This document shows, in pieces, positions 13,098 through 19,787 of a stretch of DNA of 36,721 nucleotides; within the stretch, counting starts at the first letter, position 1, and every line of letters starts with the position of its first letter. Origin of the DNA: a virus. The translations under genes were made by a program, and so were the position numbers. The stretch lies in IMG/VR virus record IMGVR_UViG_3300044695_000904, positions 1 through 36,721 of that record, one strand, 5' to 3'. The notes under the pieces were generated by a model. It did not search any database, was not told where the DNA came from, and worked only from the letters and a program-made list of their open reading frames with translations.

Positions 13098-13354
13098 AAC
13101 CAACACAAGAGCAAGCACTTCGAGAATATTTACATGAAGCAATTATTCCTCTAATTGAAGATGTGCTTGTCAAAAAAATTGGACAAGGCATGACTTTTGC
13201 AACAGAAGAACTCAAACGATCTAAGAAAGAATGGCAAGGGCTGACGGATGAGGAGTATGAGGCGATGGCAGAAAAATATGTCACTAATTATTTCTTTGAC
13301 ACACTTAAATATGCCAGAGCCATCGAAGCCAAACTGAAGGAGAAGAATACATGA
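13094..13354 (+). CDS. Charged helical protein upstream of the exonuclease
   Basis: This 86-residue protein is rich in Lys and Glu, mostly helical, with a segment KKIGQGMTFATEELKRSKKE near residues 27-46. The C-terminal helix is long (YARAIEAKLKEKNT). No metal site or membrane segment was seen. It overlaps both neighbours as ATGA, so it is likely co-translated with the YqaJ-like exonuclease and may help that module. The function is unknown. Confidence 0.65.
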   Translation: MKPTQEQALREYLHEAIIPLIEDVLVKKIGQGMTFATEELKRSKKEWQGLTDEEYEAMAEKYVTNYFFDTLKYARAIEAKLKEKNT

Positions 13355-14259
13355 CAAGTCCTAATCAAGAAGACTTTGAGCCAGAAGTACGCAATAGCGC
13401 ATGGTGGTCAGGTGATAGCCGTATGGCAGTCAATGGCAAAGCGGCTGACGTTATCCTGCAAAAGCAGGGAAGGATGCCGCCGCCAGACTTGTCCGATATT
13501 CAGGAAGTGCTGGATATGGGTAAGGCGATGGAGCCAACTATTGCCAGGCTGTTTCAGGATAAGCACCGCATTGAACTGAAAGACGCAGACTATGCACTTA
13601 CACATCCGACTGAGAAATGGATGCGCTCTCACTTTGATTACATCAGTGCAGATGGACGAATACTCGTTGAATGCAAGAACTACAACAGTGTCGTTATGTC
13701 TAAGTTCGACGAAGAAACAAACATGGTACCTATTGCTGATCTCACTCAGTGCATCCATGAAGCTGCCGTTCATAACGTGGATGAAGTTTATCTTGCAGTC
13801 CTGTTTGGTGGACAAAGATTCCGCACCTTCCACTTCAACATCACGCCACAGATGAAGGAAGAACTCATCAAGCAGATGGCGCAGTACTGGGGCTACGTTC
13901 AATCAGGAAACTTGCCTGATCCTACGACCATTGACGCTTGCAAGGTTAGCTTCCCGACAAATACTGAGGAAGTGGCAATAGCTACGCAAGCTGTTGAAAC
14001 AGGTATTGCTGCGCTCAAAGAGTACAAGGCAAAGATTAAGCAACTGAAAGATGAAGCAGAAAAGATCGAGGTAGCAATCAGAGGTTACATGGGTACACGG
14101 GGATCAATCGTTAGCGTTGACGGACACATGCTAGTCACTTGGAGGAATTCAAAACCAAGTATGTCATTTAATGCCGATTTATTTCAAAAGGCAATGCCAG
14201 ACATTTATGAAAAGTTTGTCACGGAAACGCCAGGTTCTCGCCGCTTTTTACTTAAATGA
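13351..14259 (+). CDS. YqaJ/lambda-type exonuclease
   Basis: This is a 302-residue nuclease of the PD-(D/E)XK superfamily, YqaJ-type, which degrades one strand of double-stranded DNA to supply single strands to an annealing protein. The conserved parts are AWWSGDSRM at ~17-25, MGKAMEPTIARLF at ~56-68 (Glu61), HFDYIS with Asp96, and VECKN with Glu107 and Lys109, which give the catalytic D...ExK. TQCIHEA near 132 takes the place of the usual Q-x-Q helix. Residues 220-250 form a coiled coil. It lies directly before a RecT-type gene, the usual phage two-component recombination pair. Confidence 0.85.
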   Translation: MTSPNQEDFEPEVRNSAWWSGDSRMAVNGKAADVILQKQGRMPPPDLSDIQEVLDMGKAMEPTIARLFQDKHRIELKDADYALTHPTEKWMRSHFDYISADGRILVECKNYNSVVMSKFDEETNMVPIADLTQCIHEAAVHNVDEVYLAVLFGGQRFRTFHFNITPQMKEELIKQMAQYWGYVQSGNLPDPTTIDACKVSFPTNTEEVAIATQAVETGIAALKEYKAKIKQLKDEAEKIEVAIRGYMGTRGSIVSVDGHMLVTWRNSKPSMSFNADLFQKAMPDIYEKFVTETPGSRRFLLK

Positions 14260-14269
14260 AGGGGATGAT

Positions 14270-15112
14270 ATGAGTAATCTAATACCAATAAACGATATTG
14301 AGAAGATGGCAAGAGCCATTACAGCCAGCAAGTTATTCGGTGTGAAGGATGTAGATCAGGCTGTTGCTCTGATGCTGATAGCACAAGCTGAAGGAATGCA
14401 CCCCGCGCTGGCTGCGCGTGACTATCACGTTATTCAGGGCAGACCTAGCCTGAAGGCCGACTCTATGATGGCTAGGTTTCAGTCTGCCGGTGGGAAGGTG
14501 GAGTGGTCAGAGTATACGAATGAAAGCGTGACAGGCACGTTCTCTCATCCGGCAGGTGGTAGCGTCACTATCAACTGGACTATGAAGATGGCGAAGGATA
14601 TTGGCCTAGCAGCGAAAGATAACTGGAAGAATTATCCACGCGCAATGTTGAGATCGAGGTGCATAAGTGAAGGAATCAGAACCGTTTATCCTGGATGTAT
14701 CGCAGGTACATATACTGATGAGGAAACCGAAGACTTTAAACAAGCTCCGGCTGCAAAAACTCAGGTCAAAGATATGGGCGCAGCAGATGTTGTTGCAGAA
14801 GAAATTAAGGAAAGTGTAAAGGTGCTGGATAAACCAGTGGGTGATGGTTTTTTTCCACTGCTAACACCGCATCCAGACAATTTGGAGAAGGTGGCAGAGG
14901 AACCGTACAGCGTGTCTACGGATTTAGAAAACTGGGAGATTTCCTTCCACGACCTAGTGGCAAAGATCAAAGCCAGTACGAAAATGGAAACAGAGTTGAA
15001 ACGGGCAAAACTCAAACGCCTGAAAGAGGTGAATGACGAAACTATTAAAAAGCTGGACGCAGCTACACGGATGAGAGTAATGGCAGCTTCTAATTCTATG
15101 GAGGAAATCTAA
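14270..15112 (+). CDS. RecT-type single-strand annealing protein
   Basis: This 280-residue protein starts at ATG 14270 after GAAGGGGATGAT. An upstream in-frame ATG (14171) would overlap the exonuclease by 89 bases. The N-terminal 150 residues fit a phage RecT/RecT-like annealing domain: VALMLIAQAEGMHPALAARD near 37-56, YHVIQGRPSLKADSMMARF, and NYPRAMLRSRCISEGIRTVY near 124-143. These proteins pair complementary single strands and cooperate with a 5'-3' exonuclease. The C-terminal third is acidic/basic and less conserved. It may contact the SSB-like protein encoded next, which it overlaps by one base. Confidence 0.82.
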   Translation: MSNLIPINDIEKMARAITASKLFGVKDVDQAVALMLIAQAEGMHPALAARDYHVIQGRPSLKADSMMARFQSAGGKVEWSEYTNESVTGTFSHPAGGSVTINWTMKMAKDIGLAAKDNWKNYPRAMLRSRCISEGIRTVYPGCIAGTYTDEETEDFKQAPAAKTQVKDMGAADVVAEEIKESVKVLDKPVGDGFFPLLTPHPDNLEKVAEEPYSVSTDLENWEISFHDLVAKIKASTKMETELKRAKLKRLKEVNDETIKKLDAATRMRVMAASNSMEEI

Positions 15113-15396
15113 TGAAGAATCACGAAAAAGAGCCAGGCAAGGGTGTTTTGTACATGAACGATAAGAAGGCAGACGGAAGCAAGCAACCAGACTTCAAGGG
15201 TGGCTTTACCGCAAGCCGTGACATATCTGCTGGAGAGTGGGTGAAGATGGCTGCATGGAAGTACAAAACGCAAGTGGGTGAACTTATTTCAGTGGCAGAG
15301 GATAACTTTGTGCCGAACCCTGACTACAAGAAAGCACCGCAGCCTAGAGAGCCTAGAGAAGTGGATCACTTCCAAGATCAGGACGTACCCTTCTGA
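15112..15396 (+). CDS. Small single-strand DNA-binding-like protein
   Basis: This 94-residue protein has a compact beta-rich core (residues ~12-62, with GEWVKMAAWKYKTQVGELIS) and a Pro-rich linker. It ends in a D-rich hydrophobic tail, FQDQDVPF. Bacterial SSB proteins end in an acidic tip of the type DDDIPF, which recruits repair enzymes. The same kind of end, together with the neighbouring exonuclease and annealing genes, argues for an SSB substitute. The core was not matched to a known OB fold by eye. Start and stop overlap neighbours by one base (TAATG, TGATG). Confidence 0.55.
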   Translation: MKNHEKEPGKGVLYMNDKKADGSKQPDFKGGFTASRDISAGEWVKMAAWKYKTQVGELISVAEDNFVPNPDYKKAPQPREPREVDHFQDQDVPF

Positions 15397-15713
15397 TGGC
15401 AAAAATAAGCCCTACTCAAAGAAGTCTTGAGTATCTGCGTGAACAAGGATACCACGTTGAGATTGTAGAAAAGTGGAATCATTGGGCAAGGATACGCCAA
15501 GATTTATGGGGTTGGTGCGACTTGCTGGCACTTCGCAAGAATGAAGTGCTGGCAGTCCAGGTTACAGCATCGGCAGTGGCAACGCGCATCAAGAAGATTC
15601 AGGATAGCCCGACTATTCAGTTTGTCAGAGATGCCAATATCAGGGTGGAAGTGCATGGCTGGAGACAGAATAGTAAGGGTGAATGGGTGATTAGAGTGGA
15701 GGATATTTCATGA
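15396..15713 (+). CDS. PD-(D/E)XK-like putative nuclease
   Basis: This 105-residue protein reads like a small Holliday-junction-resolvase- or VRR-NUC-style fold. RQDLWGWCDLLALRKNEVLA carries Asp42, followed after a strand by AVQVTASAVATRIKKI. In canonical enzymes the second motif is E-x-K, but here it is Q55-V-T57, so metal-dependent catalysis is uncertain. It is part of the recombination operon, with one-base overlap at the start and ATGA-type overlap at the stop. It may resolve branched DNA, or may have lost activity. Confidence 0.5.
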   Translation: MAKISPTQRSLEYLREQGYHVEIVEKWNHWARIRQDLWGWCDLLALRKNEVLAVQVTASAVATRIKKIQDSPTIQFVRDANIRVEVHGWRQNSKGEWVIRVEDIS

Positions 15714-15916
15714 ATGCAGCGAACTTCGATAAATCAGAGCGTCTTCAGAAAGTAGCAAAACTTTTGGGGAGGGGAGGCGAATACACAACTATGGATATTA
15801 TAAAAAAGGCAGGTGTGTGTGCAGTCAACAGCATCATAAGCGAACTGCGAGAGAACGGGTACATCATTACCTGTGAACGCAGACATAACAAATGGTTTTA
15901 TAGGATGGTCAAATGA
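15710..15916 (+). CDS. Winged-helix DNA-binding protein
   Basis: This 68-residue protein has the layout of a winged helix. YTTMDIIKKAGVCAVNSIIS gives two helices with a turn, ELRENGYIITCERR gives the third helix and wing start, and NKWFYRMV the last strand. Proteins of this size are common in phage early operons, where they may regulate transcription. The start overlaps the preceding gene as ATGA and the stop overlaps the glycosyltransferase gene likewise. The target is unknown. Confidence 0.7.
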   Translation: MNAANFDKSERLQKVAKLLGRGGEYTTMDIIKKAGVCAVNSIISELRENGYIITCERRHNKWFYRMVK

Positions 15917-16650
15917 CTAAACTCTTCATAGCCACGCCGATGTATGGTGGGCAGAACTATGGCTTTTACGCTCAGTCTTTATTGCAACTCAATAATGTAC
16001 TGCGCGATAACAATATAGAAAGCTTAATGTCTTTCATGTTTAACGAGAGCCTGATTACCAGAGGAAGGAATGCACTTGCTCATGGATTCATGAAAACGGA
16101 CTGCACCCATCTATTGTTTATTGATGCAGACATACGATTCAATGCGCCTGATGTTCTAAAAATGATTGATGCTGACAAAGATGTCATCTGCGGCATCTAT
16201 CCTAAAAAAGAAATCAACTGGCAAAGTATTAAAAATGCAATGGATGCTGGTGTGCCTGACGCTGAACTCAAGTATCACACTGGTAGCTTTGTAGTAAACC
16301 TTAAAAATTATGTTGGTGCCGTGACTGTTCCAGTAGATAAGCCAGTTGAGATATGGAATGGTGGTACTGGCTTTATGCTGATAAAGCGAGAAGTGTTTGA
16401 GAAACTCAAGGATATTGTTCCCTGGTACGTCAATGACGTTACTGATCTATCAGGAACAATGGGCGCAGAAAAGATTAGCCAATACTTTACAGAAAGCATT
16501 GAGCCAGATACGCAGCGCCTATTGTCTGAAGACTATCACTTCTGCAAAGTGTGGCGTGATAACGGTGGAGAGGTTTACGCAGCACCCTGGGTACATCTGG
16601 CGCATATAGGCACTTATGTGTTTGAAGGCGCATTATTAGCAGCACCATGA
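15913..16650 (+). CDS. GT-A glycosyltransferase-like protein
   Basis: This 245-residue protein has a GT-A type fold. The N-terminal strand MTKLFIATPMYGG is followed by RGRNALAHGFM near 51-60 and THLLFIDADIRF at ~65-76, whose DAD is the metal-nucleotide DxD motif. Further elements are CGIYPKK near 95 and NGGTGFMLIKREVFEKL near 150. SEDYHFCKVWRDNGGEV, with an acidic ED pair, is at the usual catalytic-base position. The early position suggests modification of DNA, host surface sugars or another early target. Which sugar or acceptor is used cannot be read from the sequence. Confidence 0.78.
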   Translation: MTKLFIATPMYGGQNYGFYAQSLLQLNNVLRDNNIESLMSFMFNESLITRGRNALAHGFMKTDCTHLLFIDADIRFNAPDVLKMIDADKDVICGIYPKKEINWQSIKNAMDAGVPDAELKYHTGSFVVNLKNYVGAVTVPVDKPVEIWNGGTGFMLIKREVFEKLKDIVPWYVNDVTDLSGTMGAEKISQYFTESIEPDTQRLLSEDYHFCKVWRDNGGEVYAAPWVHLAHIGTYVFEGALLAAP

Positions 16651-16659
16651 GGAGGCACG

Positions 16660-16896
16660 ATGGAAGAAGAAAAGGAGTACAAACCTAAACACAAGCTACT
16701 TGATGCGTGTATAAAAATGGCTGGTGTGAAAACAGACAAAGAATTGGCAGCAAGATTGTCAATAAAAAGCCCCATGATTAGCAAAATCCGTCATGGAAAA
16801 CTTAAAGTTTCTTCAAATATTATTTTAGCAATTCATGATTCATTGGGGATGCCGGTTCCTGTGATCCGTGAACTTCTAAAGGAGGGTTTGTTATGA
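16660..16896 (+). CDS. Cro/CI-like helix-turn-helix regulator
   Basis: This 78-residue protein has an XRE-type helix-turn-helix. DKELAARLSIKSPMISKIRH spans helices 2-3 of the domain (residues ~25-45), followed by KVSSNIILAIHDSLGMPV. This resembles small Cro-type repressors that control early or late promoters. It follows the glycosyltransferase by nine bases with a GGAGGCACG leader and overlaps the next gene by ATGA. It could bind one of the palindromes at 8690 or 12327, which is inference. Confidence 0.8.
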   Translation: MEEEKEYKPKHKLLDACIKMAGVKTDKELAARLSIKSPMISKIRHGKLKVSSNIILAIHDSLGMPVPVIRELLKEGLL

Positions 16897-17042
16897 AATA
16901 CTTATTTGCTTTGTGGCTGGCAATCACCGCACCATTAGTGTGCGCAACCTGTACTTACCATACCTACTGTGATGGCAGCGGTAGATGCGTTAACTGTTCT
17001 ACTTGCTGTTATGGGAATAACTGTCAGACGAACTGCTATTAA
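16893..17042 (+). CDS. Secreted cysteine-rich peptide
   Basis: This 49-residue product starts at ATG 16893 inside the stop of the regulator gene (ATGA), after GGAGGGTTTGTT. Residues 1-18 form a signal peptide: basic Lys2, hydrophobic core YLFALWLAITAPLV, then V-C-A with cleavage likely after Ala18. The mature ~31 residues hold eight Cys (YCDGSGRCVNCSTCC, NCQTNC), at high density for disulfides, plus Tyr, Asn and Thr. It lies at the end of the early operon, just before the terminator. Export to the periplasm and disulfide folding are inferred. The target is unknown. It is not a clear lipoprotein (no L-A-G-C box). Confidence 0.7.
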   Translation: MKYLFALWLAITAPLVCATCTYHTYCDGSGRCVNCSTCCYGNNCQTNCY

Positions 17043-17071
17043 AAAAACCCCCGCCGGAGAGTTGGCGGGGG
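17041..17071 (-). terminator. Strong terminator ending the late operon
   Basis: On the minus strand CCCCCGCC (17071-17064) pairs perfectly with GGCGGGGG (17055-17048) around an 8-base loop and is followed by seven U's (17047-17041). It lies between the convergent early and late units. On the plus strand there is no U run after the stem, so it mainly stops the late transcript. Confidence 0.88.
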
Positions 17072-17104
17072 AAAAGCGCTGGAAGGAAAGCAGCGCCGCA
17101 AGTC

Positions 17105-17257
17105 TTAACGAGAAGGTTTTCTGGCGGTCTTGGCTGACTTGATGAAAGCCTCTCTCGTAGGCGCACCCTTGCTGCCAGGTTTACGCATACGCTCATTGCT
17201 ACCAGCCTTGATTCTGGCGCGTTTCTGATGAATATTGGCGTACAAACCTTCTTTCAT
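17105..17257 (-). CDS. Small Lys/Arg-rich protein at the end of the late operon
   Basis: This 50-residue protein is very basic: EGLYANIHQKRARIKAGSN, then MRKPGSKGAPTREAFIK and a basic end TARKPSR. It starts with an ATGA overlap with the methyltransferase gene. The pattern of a short Tyr/Ile segment followed by a K/R-rich GSKGAPT region occurs in many tailed-phage genomes. The function is unestablished. Binding to DNA in the head or to RNA is possible. Confidence 0.75.
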   Translation of the reverse strand: MKEGLYANIHQKRARIKAGSNERMRKPGSKGAPTREAFIKSAKTARKPSR

Positions 17258-17766
17258 TTTATTCCCCAAAAGTAGAGATCACAGGCACTTTCATTTGTAC
17301 TGAACTCATACTGCTTAAAAGCTGTTAAATCGCATTCTGAGCGCACATCTTCTTCTGTCAGATTCCTATAGTAGTCACCACAAAACGGAGCGTCATGCGG
17401 TGTTGTGCGCCGTGTACCATGCTCTGCCCTGCCTGTCGTTGCACAACTAAAAAATACCAGGTTGCAAGACATTCTTACCATGTTGTTAAACGTCTTAGCC
17501 CACTCAGGGTTATGCTCAAAACATTCACAACTTGCGACCACATCAAAGATGCCATCAGCATAGGATAAGTCTTCGCCTTTGGCAATGACATCCACATCTC
17601 GTCCTGCGCCAATATCAACCCCAACATAATTGCATTGCTGAAAGAACTGTCTGATAGAACCGTTAATATTTAGACTACCTATTTCCAGTACATTCTTTCT
17701 GATGAAGAGGTCTGGAAACTTATTTTGCAATGCTGCAACAAATTCTATTTGTGCCGGATGGCTCAT
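17254..17766 (-). CDS. Class I SAM-dependent methyltransferase
   Basis: This 170-residue enzyme-like protein has the Rossmann methyltransferase core. NVLEIGSLNINGSIR (residues ~25-39) is motif I, which binds S-adenosylmethionine, and YVGVDIGAG has the acidic residue after strand 2 (Asp51). YADGIFDVVASCECFEHNPE near 69-88 is the motif after which catalysis usually occurs, with FFSCATTGR as strand 5. The acceptor is unknown. The closest resemblance is to small-molecule or sugar-type methyltransferases rather than DNA enzymes (no D/N-PPY motif). It sits between DUF6321-type and basic peptide genes beside the lysis genes. Confidence 0.75.
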   Translation of the reverse strand: MSHPAQIEFVAALQNKFPDLFIRKNVLEIGSLNINGSIRQFFQQCNYVGVDIGAGRDVDVIAKGEDLSYADGIFDVVASCECFEHNPEWAKTFNNMVRMSCNLVFFSCATTGRAEHGTRRTTPHDAPFCGDYYRNLTEEDVRSECDLTAFKQYEFSTNESACDLYFWGIK

Positions 17767-18024
17767 TTAACGGCATCCCCATCTTCGCATACTGGCTTTC
17801 GCCCGTTCTGAATTCTTAGACTTTCTCACCACGCCGCCCATCCTGGCGCAGAAACTGGCTTTACGACCAGCATCGGCTTTAGTCTTAGGGTTAGGCGCTG
17901 GAGCCTTCAAGTTGCTACCTGTCTCACGATTGTACTTAGCGCGACCTTTTGCAGTCAGGCCAGCACCACGACTGACCGGCAACTTCTCGCCGCGACCTAT
18001 TGATAAACTAGGATTCTTAGCCAT
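17767..18024 (-). CDS. DUF6321-like basic protein
   Basis: This 85-residue basic protein has GLTAKGRAKYNRETGSNLK near residues 22-40, then PKTKADAGRKASFCARMGGV, and RAKASMRRWGCR at the end. Those blocks match the phage family I recall as DUF6321, present in many tailed phages but without known function. The gene lies two bases after the GH24 gene. It has two cysteines and no membrane segment. The Lys/Arg density would suit nucleic acid binding. Confidence 0.75.
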   Translation of the reverse strand: MAKNPSLSIGRGEKLPVSRGAGLTAKGRAKYNRETGSNLKAPAPNPKTKADAGRKASFCARMGGVVRKSKNSERAKASMRRWGCR

Positions 18025-18026
18025 TT

Positions 18027-18509
18027 TTACCCTGCCATAAACAATGCACGTTCATCGTTGCGCCGGTTGACTAAGCCTTTAAGCACTTTGCCTCCAGCTT
18101 TGGTGTACTTCAAGAACTCATCAGCAGCGCCTACATAATCCTGCCGGTTAAACTTCTGTCGTAGTGTGCTGCGCTGCAATGTTCCCAACCCTACGTTAAA
18201 GCTAAAGCTAACCAAAGCGTCCAGCCAGCCTTGCTTAGTGCCAGCAGCAGGACAATATTTAAGAACTCCACGTTCAAACCGTTCAAGGTCTTTCGCAAGT
18301 ATGGCATCCACTTCTTCCATCGTAAATACTCTGTTCCAACCCGCAGGACAGGGTAGGCCGACTCGCTCTTCAATCTTTAGCTTGCAGTGATTTGCATCAA
18401 TGACATGACCAACGCCAATCGTCCACAGCTTTGCAGGACACTGGTAAGGCTTTAGCCGTACACCCTCATGGTGACGAATCATCTGCAAAGCTTTTTTGCT
18501 CACCGGCAT
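18027..18509 (-). CDS. GH24 endolysin (phage lysozyme)
   Basis: This 160-residue muramidase cleaves peptidoglycan N-acetylmuramic-acid linkages at lysis. The catalytic site is read as E15 in RHHEGVRL, Cys24 in PYQCPAKLW in place of the usual Asp, and Thr30 in WTIGVGH. This is the E-8aa-(D/C)-5aa-T pattern of T4-type lysozymes. LVSFSFNVGLGTLQRSTLRQK and GLVNRRNDERALF are the conserved C-terminal helices. The N-terminus is polar, without a signal or SAR anchor, so export presumably depends on the holin-like proteins encoded upstream. Confidence 0.92.
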   Translation of the reverse strand: MPVSKKALQMIRHHEGVRLKPYQCPAKLWTIGVGHVIDANHCKLKIEERVGLPCPAGWNRVFTMEEVDAILAKDLERFERGVLKYCPAAGTKQGWLDALVSFSFNVGLGTLQRSTLRQKFNRQDYVGAADEFLKYTKAGGKVLKGLVNRRNDERALFMAG

Positions 18510-18511
18510 GG

Positions 18512-19027
18512 CTACTTACCAAAGGCTCTGCCGCCAAAATGAAACGCAATAATCGAAGCGAACAACGCCTGAGTCTCATCATCCCAAAGCTGCTTAGACA
18601 GTGTTGCAAAATCTACATCAGAGATGAAACCTTTGTATGCCAACGTTGCGTCAATTGCCACTAACAGGAAGAAAAACCCATAGGTAATCACTGGGCGCAC
18701 ACTGGCTCTTAGGTCTTTCATGAACTGGCTCGTGCCTTCGTTCAAGCTCATGTCATGCTTGTAAATCATCTCCATCTCAGACTGCTGTGCAGCAATGAGA
18801 GACTGTCGCTCATCTGCGGCAGCTTGGACTTTGATCTCATCAAGCTTGATCTCTTCTACCTTCTGTTGGGCGGCGTAGCCAGCTTGTAGCAGTTGCAACT
18901 CTCGCTCTGTTTGCATTTGAGCAAGCTTTAATTCATGGGATTTGTCAGCGCGATCTTGAAAGAATTCCAGCAGCTTGGGCAGACCACCTGCCAGAAAAGA
19001 GATCAGCGTTGAGAGAAGTGTCAGCAT
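18512..19027 (-). CDS. Holin-like membrane protein (GTA-holin 3TM type)
   Basis: This 171-residue protein has a hydrophobic N-terminus (LLSTLISFLAGGLPKLLEFF), a long charged coiled coil (~25-90), a central hydrophobic segment (~112-131, PVITYGFFFLLVAIDATLAY), and a C-terminal hydrophobic patch (ALFASIIAFHFGGRAF). This plan resembles the phage and gene-transfer-agent holin family with three membrane segments. Such proteins form the inner membrane hole that lets endolysin out. It lies two bases upstream of the lysozyme gene and overlaps the membrane protein gene before it by one base. Confidence 0.75.
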   Translation of the reverse strand: MLTLLSTLISFLAGGLPKLLEFFQDRADKSHELKLAQMQTERELQLLQAGYAAQQKVEEIKLDEIKVQAAADERQSLIAAQQSEMEMIYKHDMSLNEGTSQFMKDLRASVRPVITYGFFFLLVAIDATLAYKGFISDVDFATLSKQLWDDETQALFASIIAFHFGGRAFGK

Positions 19028-19440
19028 TATTTAGTCTCCGCGATAACTTTATCGTCACCCCGCTTGACGGTAACTTTCCCATCTTCCACATCAACTTGCA
19101 TAGAAGGCTCTTTACGATCAAGCCTGTCTAGTTTGTCGATCAATTGCTTCATAACTTCAAACTCAGGACGCTCTTGCTTTGTTGCGGAACCTGCAATGCC
19201 GTTAAGCATTTGAATCAAAGCTGTCAAAGAAGCGCCAAGCAATCCCATGACAGCAGCCATCTTGCCTTCTTCTAACCACAGACTAGCAAAGACACCGATA
19301 ACTACAATGATAACGATAGCAAGTAACCCGTACTTACCGATAGCTTTGCCAGCCACTTCTTTAGCGGGAGATGTAGCTTCTAGCTTGGCAAGTTCAACTT
19401 CTGCGTTTAACTTTATCTTTTGCAGGTCGGCATCCATCAC
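19027..19440 (-). CDS. Lysis-region membrane protein
   Basis: This 137-residue protein has a coiled N-terminus, two hydrophobic segments at ~38-56 (GLLAIVIIVVIGVFASLWL) and ~62-83 (AVMGLLGASLTALIQMLNG), and a charged C-terminal domain with a VDVEDGKVTVKRGDDKV tail. The two-segment hairpin layout fits a second holin or antiholin. It could also be a lysis accessory such as an inner-membrane spanin, but no outer-membrane partner was found. The gene is co-translated with neighbours through one-base overlaps. Confidence 0.65.
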   Translation of the reverse strand: MMDADLQKIKLNAEVELAKLEATSPAKEVAGKAIGKYGLLAIVIIVVIGVFASLWLEEGKMAAVMGLLGASLTALIQMLNGIAGSATKQERPEFEVMKQLIDKLDRLDRKEPSMQVDVEDGKVTVKRGDDKVIAETK

Positions 19441-19787
19441 TACATCCCTTCTCCTGGCATGATATAAACTTTGGCATTGTTGTGTGGCGCAATAATACGA
19501 GCGTAAACAGTTTTAGTTGGGCTGCACTGCGGCCCTGTAAAAACTTTTTCTGTATAAGGCGCAATAGCAACAACGTTAGCGCCACTCTCTGTTGGAATGG
19601 TTGCCGTAATGTCGCTTGTCTGTCCATAGGCCACAAACACAGGATCATTCTTGTCTGTATTAAATACAAAGTATTGATTTACTGGACTTGTGGCAGTAAT
19701 AGAAACAACATTACCCTGTGTATTTGCAGTGGCAGCAGTTGCCACCACGCAATTACCCATTGGCTGAAATGGAATGTTGTTAGCCAT
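19440..19787 (-). CDS. Small beta-rich virion-like protein
   Basis: This 115-residue protein has alternating Val/Thr/Ala strands (NVVSITATSPVNQYFVFNT, PVFVAYGQTSDITATI) and no helix signature. It resembles the 109-residue product at 28806-29135 in length, TA-rich strands and the YVxxGDGx/IMPGEGM end. Both are probably small structural proteins on the virion surface. Similar proteins occur near fibre or decoration genes in environmental podophages. It lies upstream of the membrane proteins, with a one-base overlap. Confidence 0.6.
   Translation of the reverse strand: MANNIPFQPMGNCVVATAATANTQGNVVSITATSPVNQYFVFNTDKNDPVFVAYGQTSDITATIPTESGANVVAIAPYTEKVFTGPQCSPTKTVYARIIAPHNNAKVYIMPGEGM

Noticed and set aside
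14171-15112. Longer start for the RecT-type gene
   Set aside because: It would overlap the exonuclease by 89 bases and adds a basic sequence unlike the family. ATG 14270 has a good leader.
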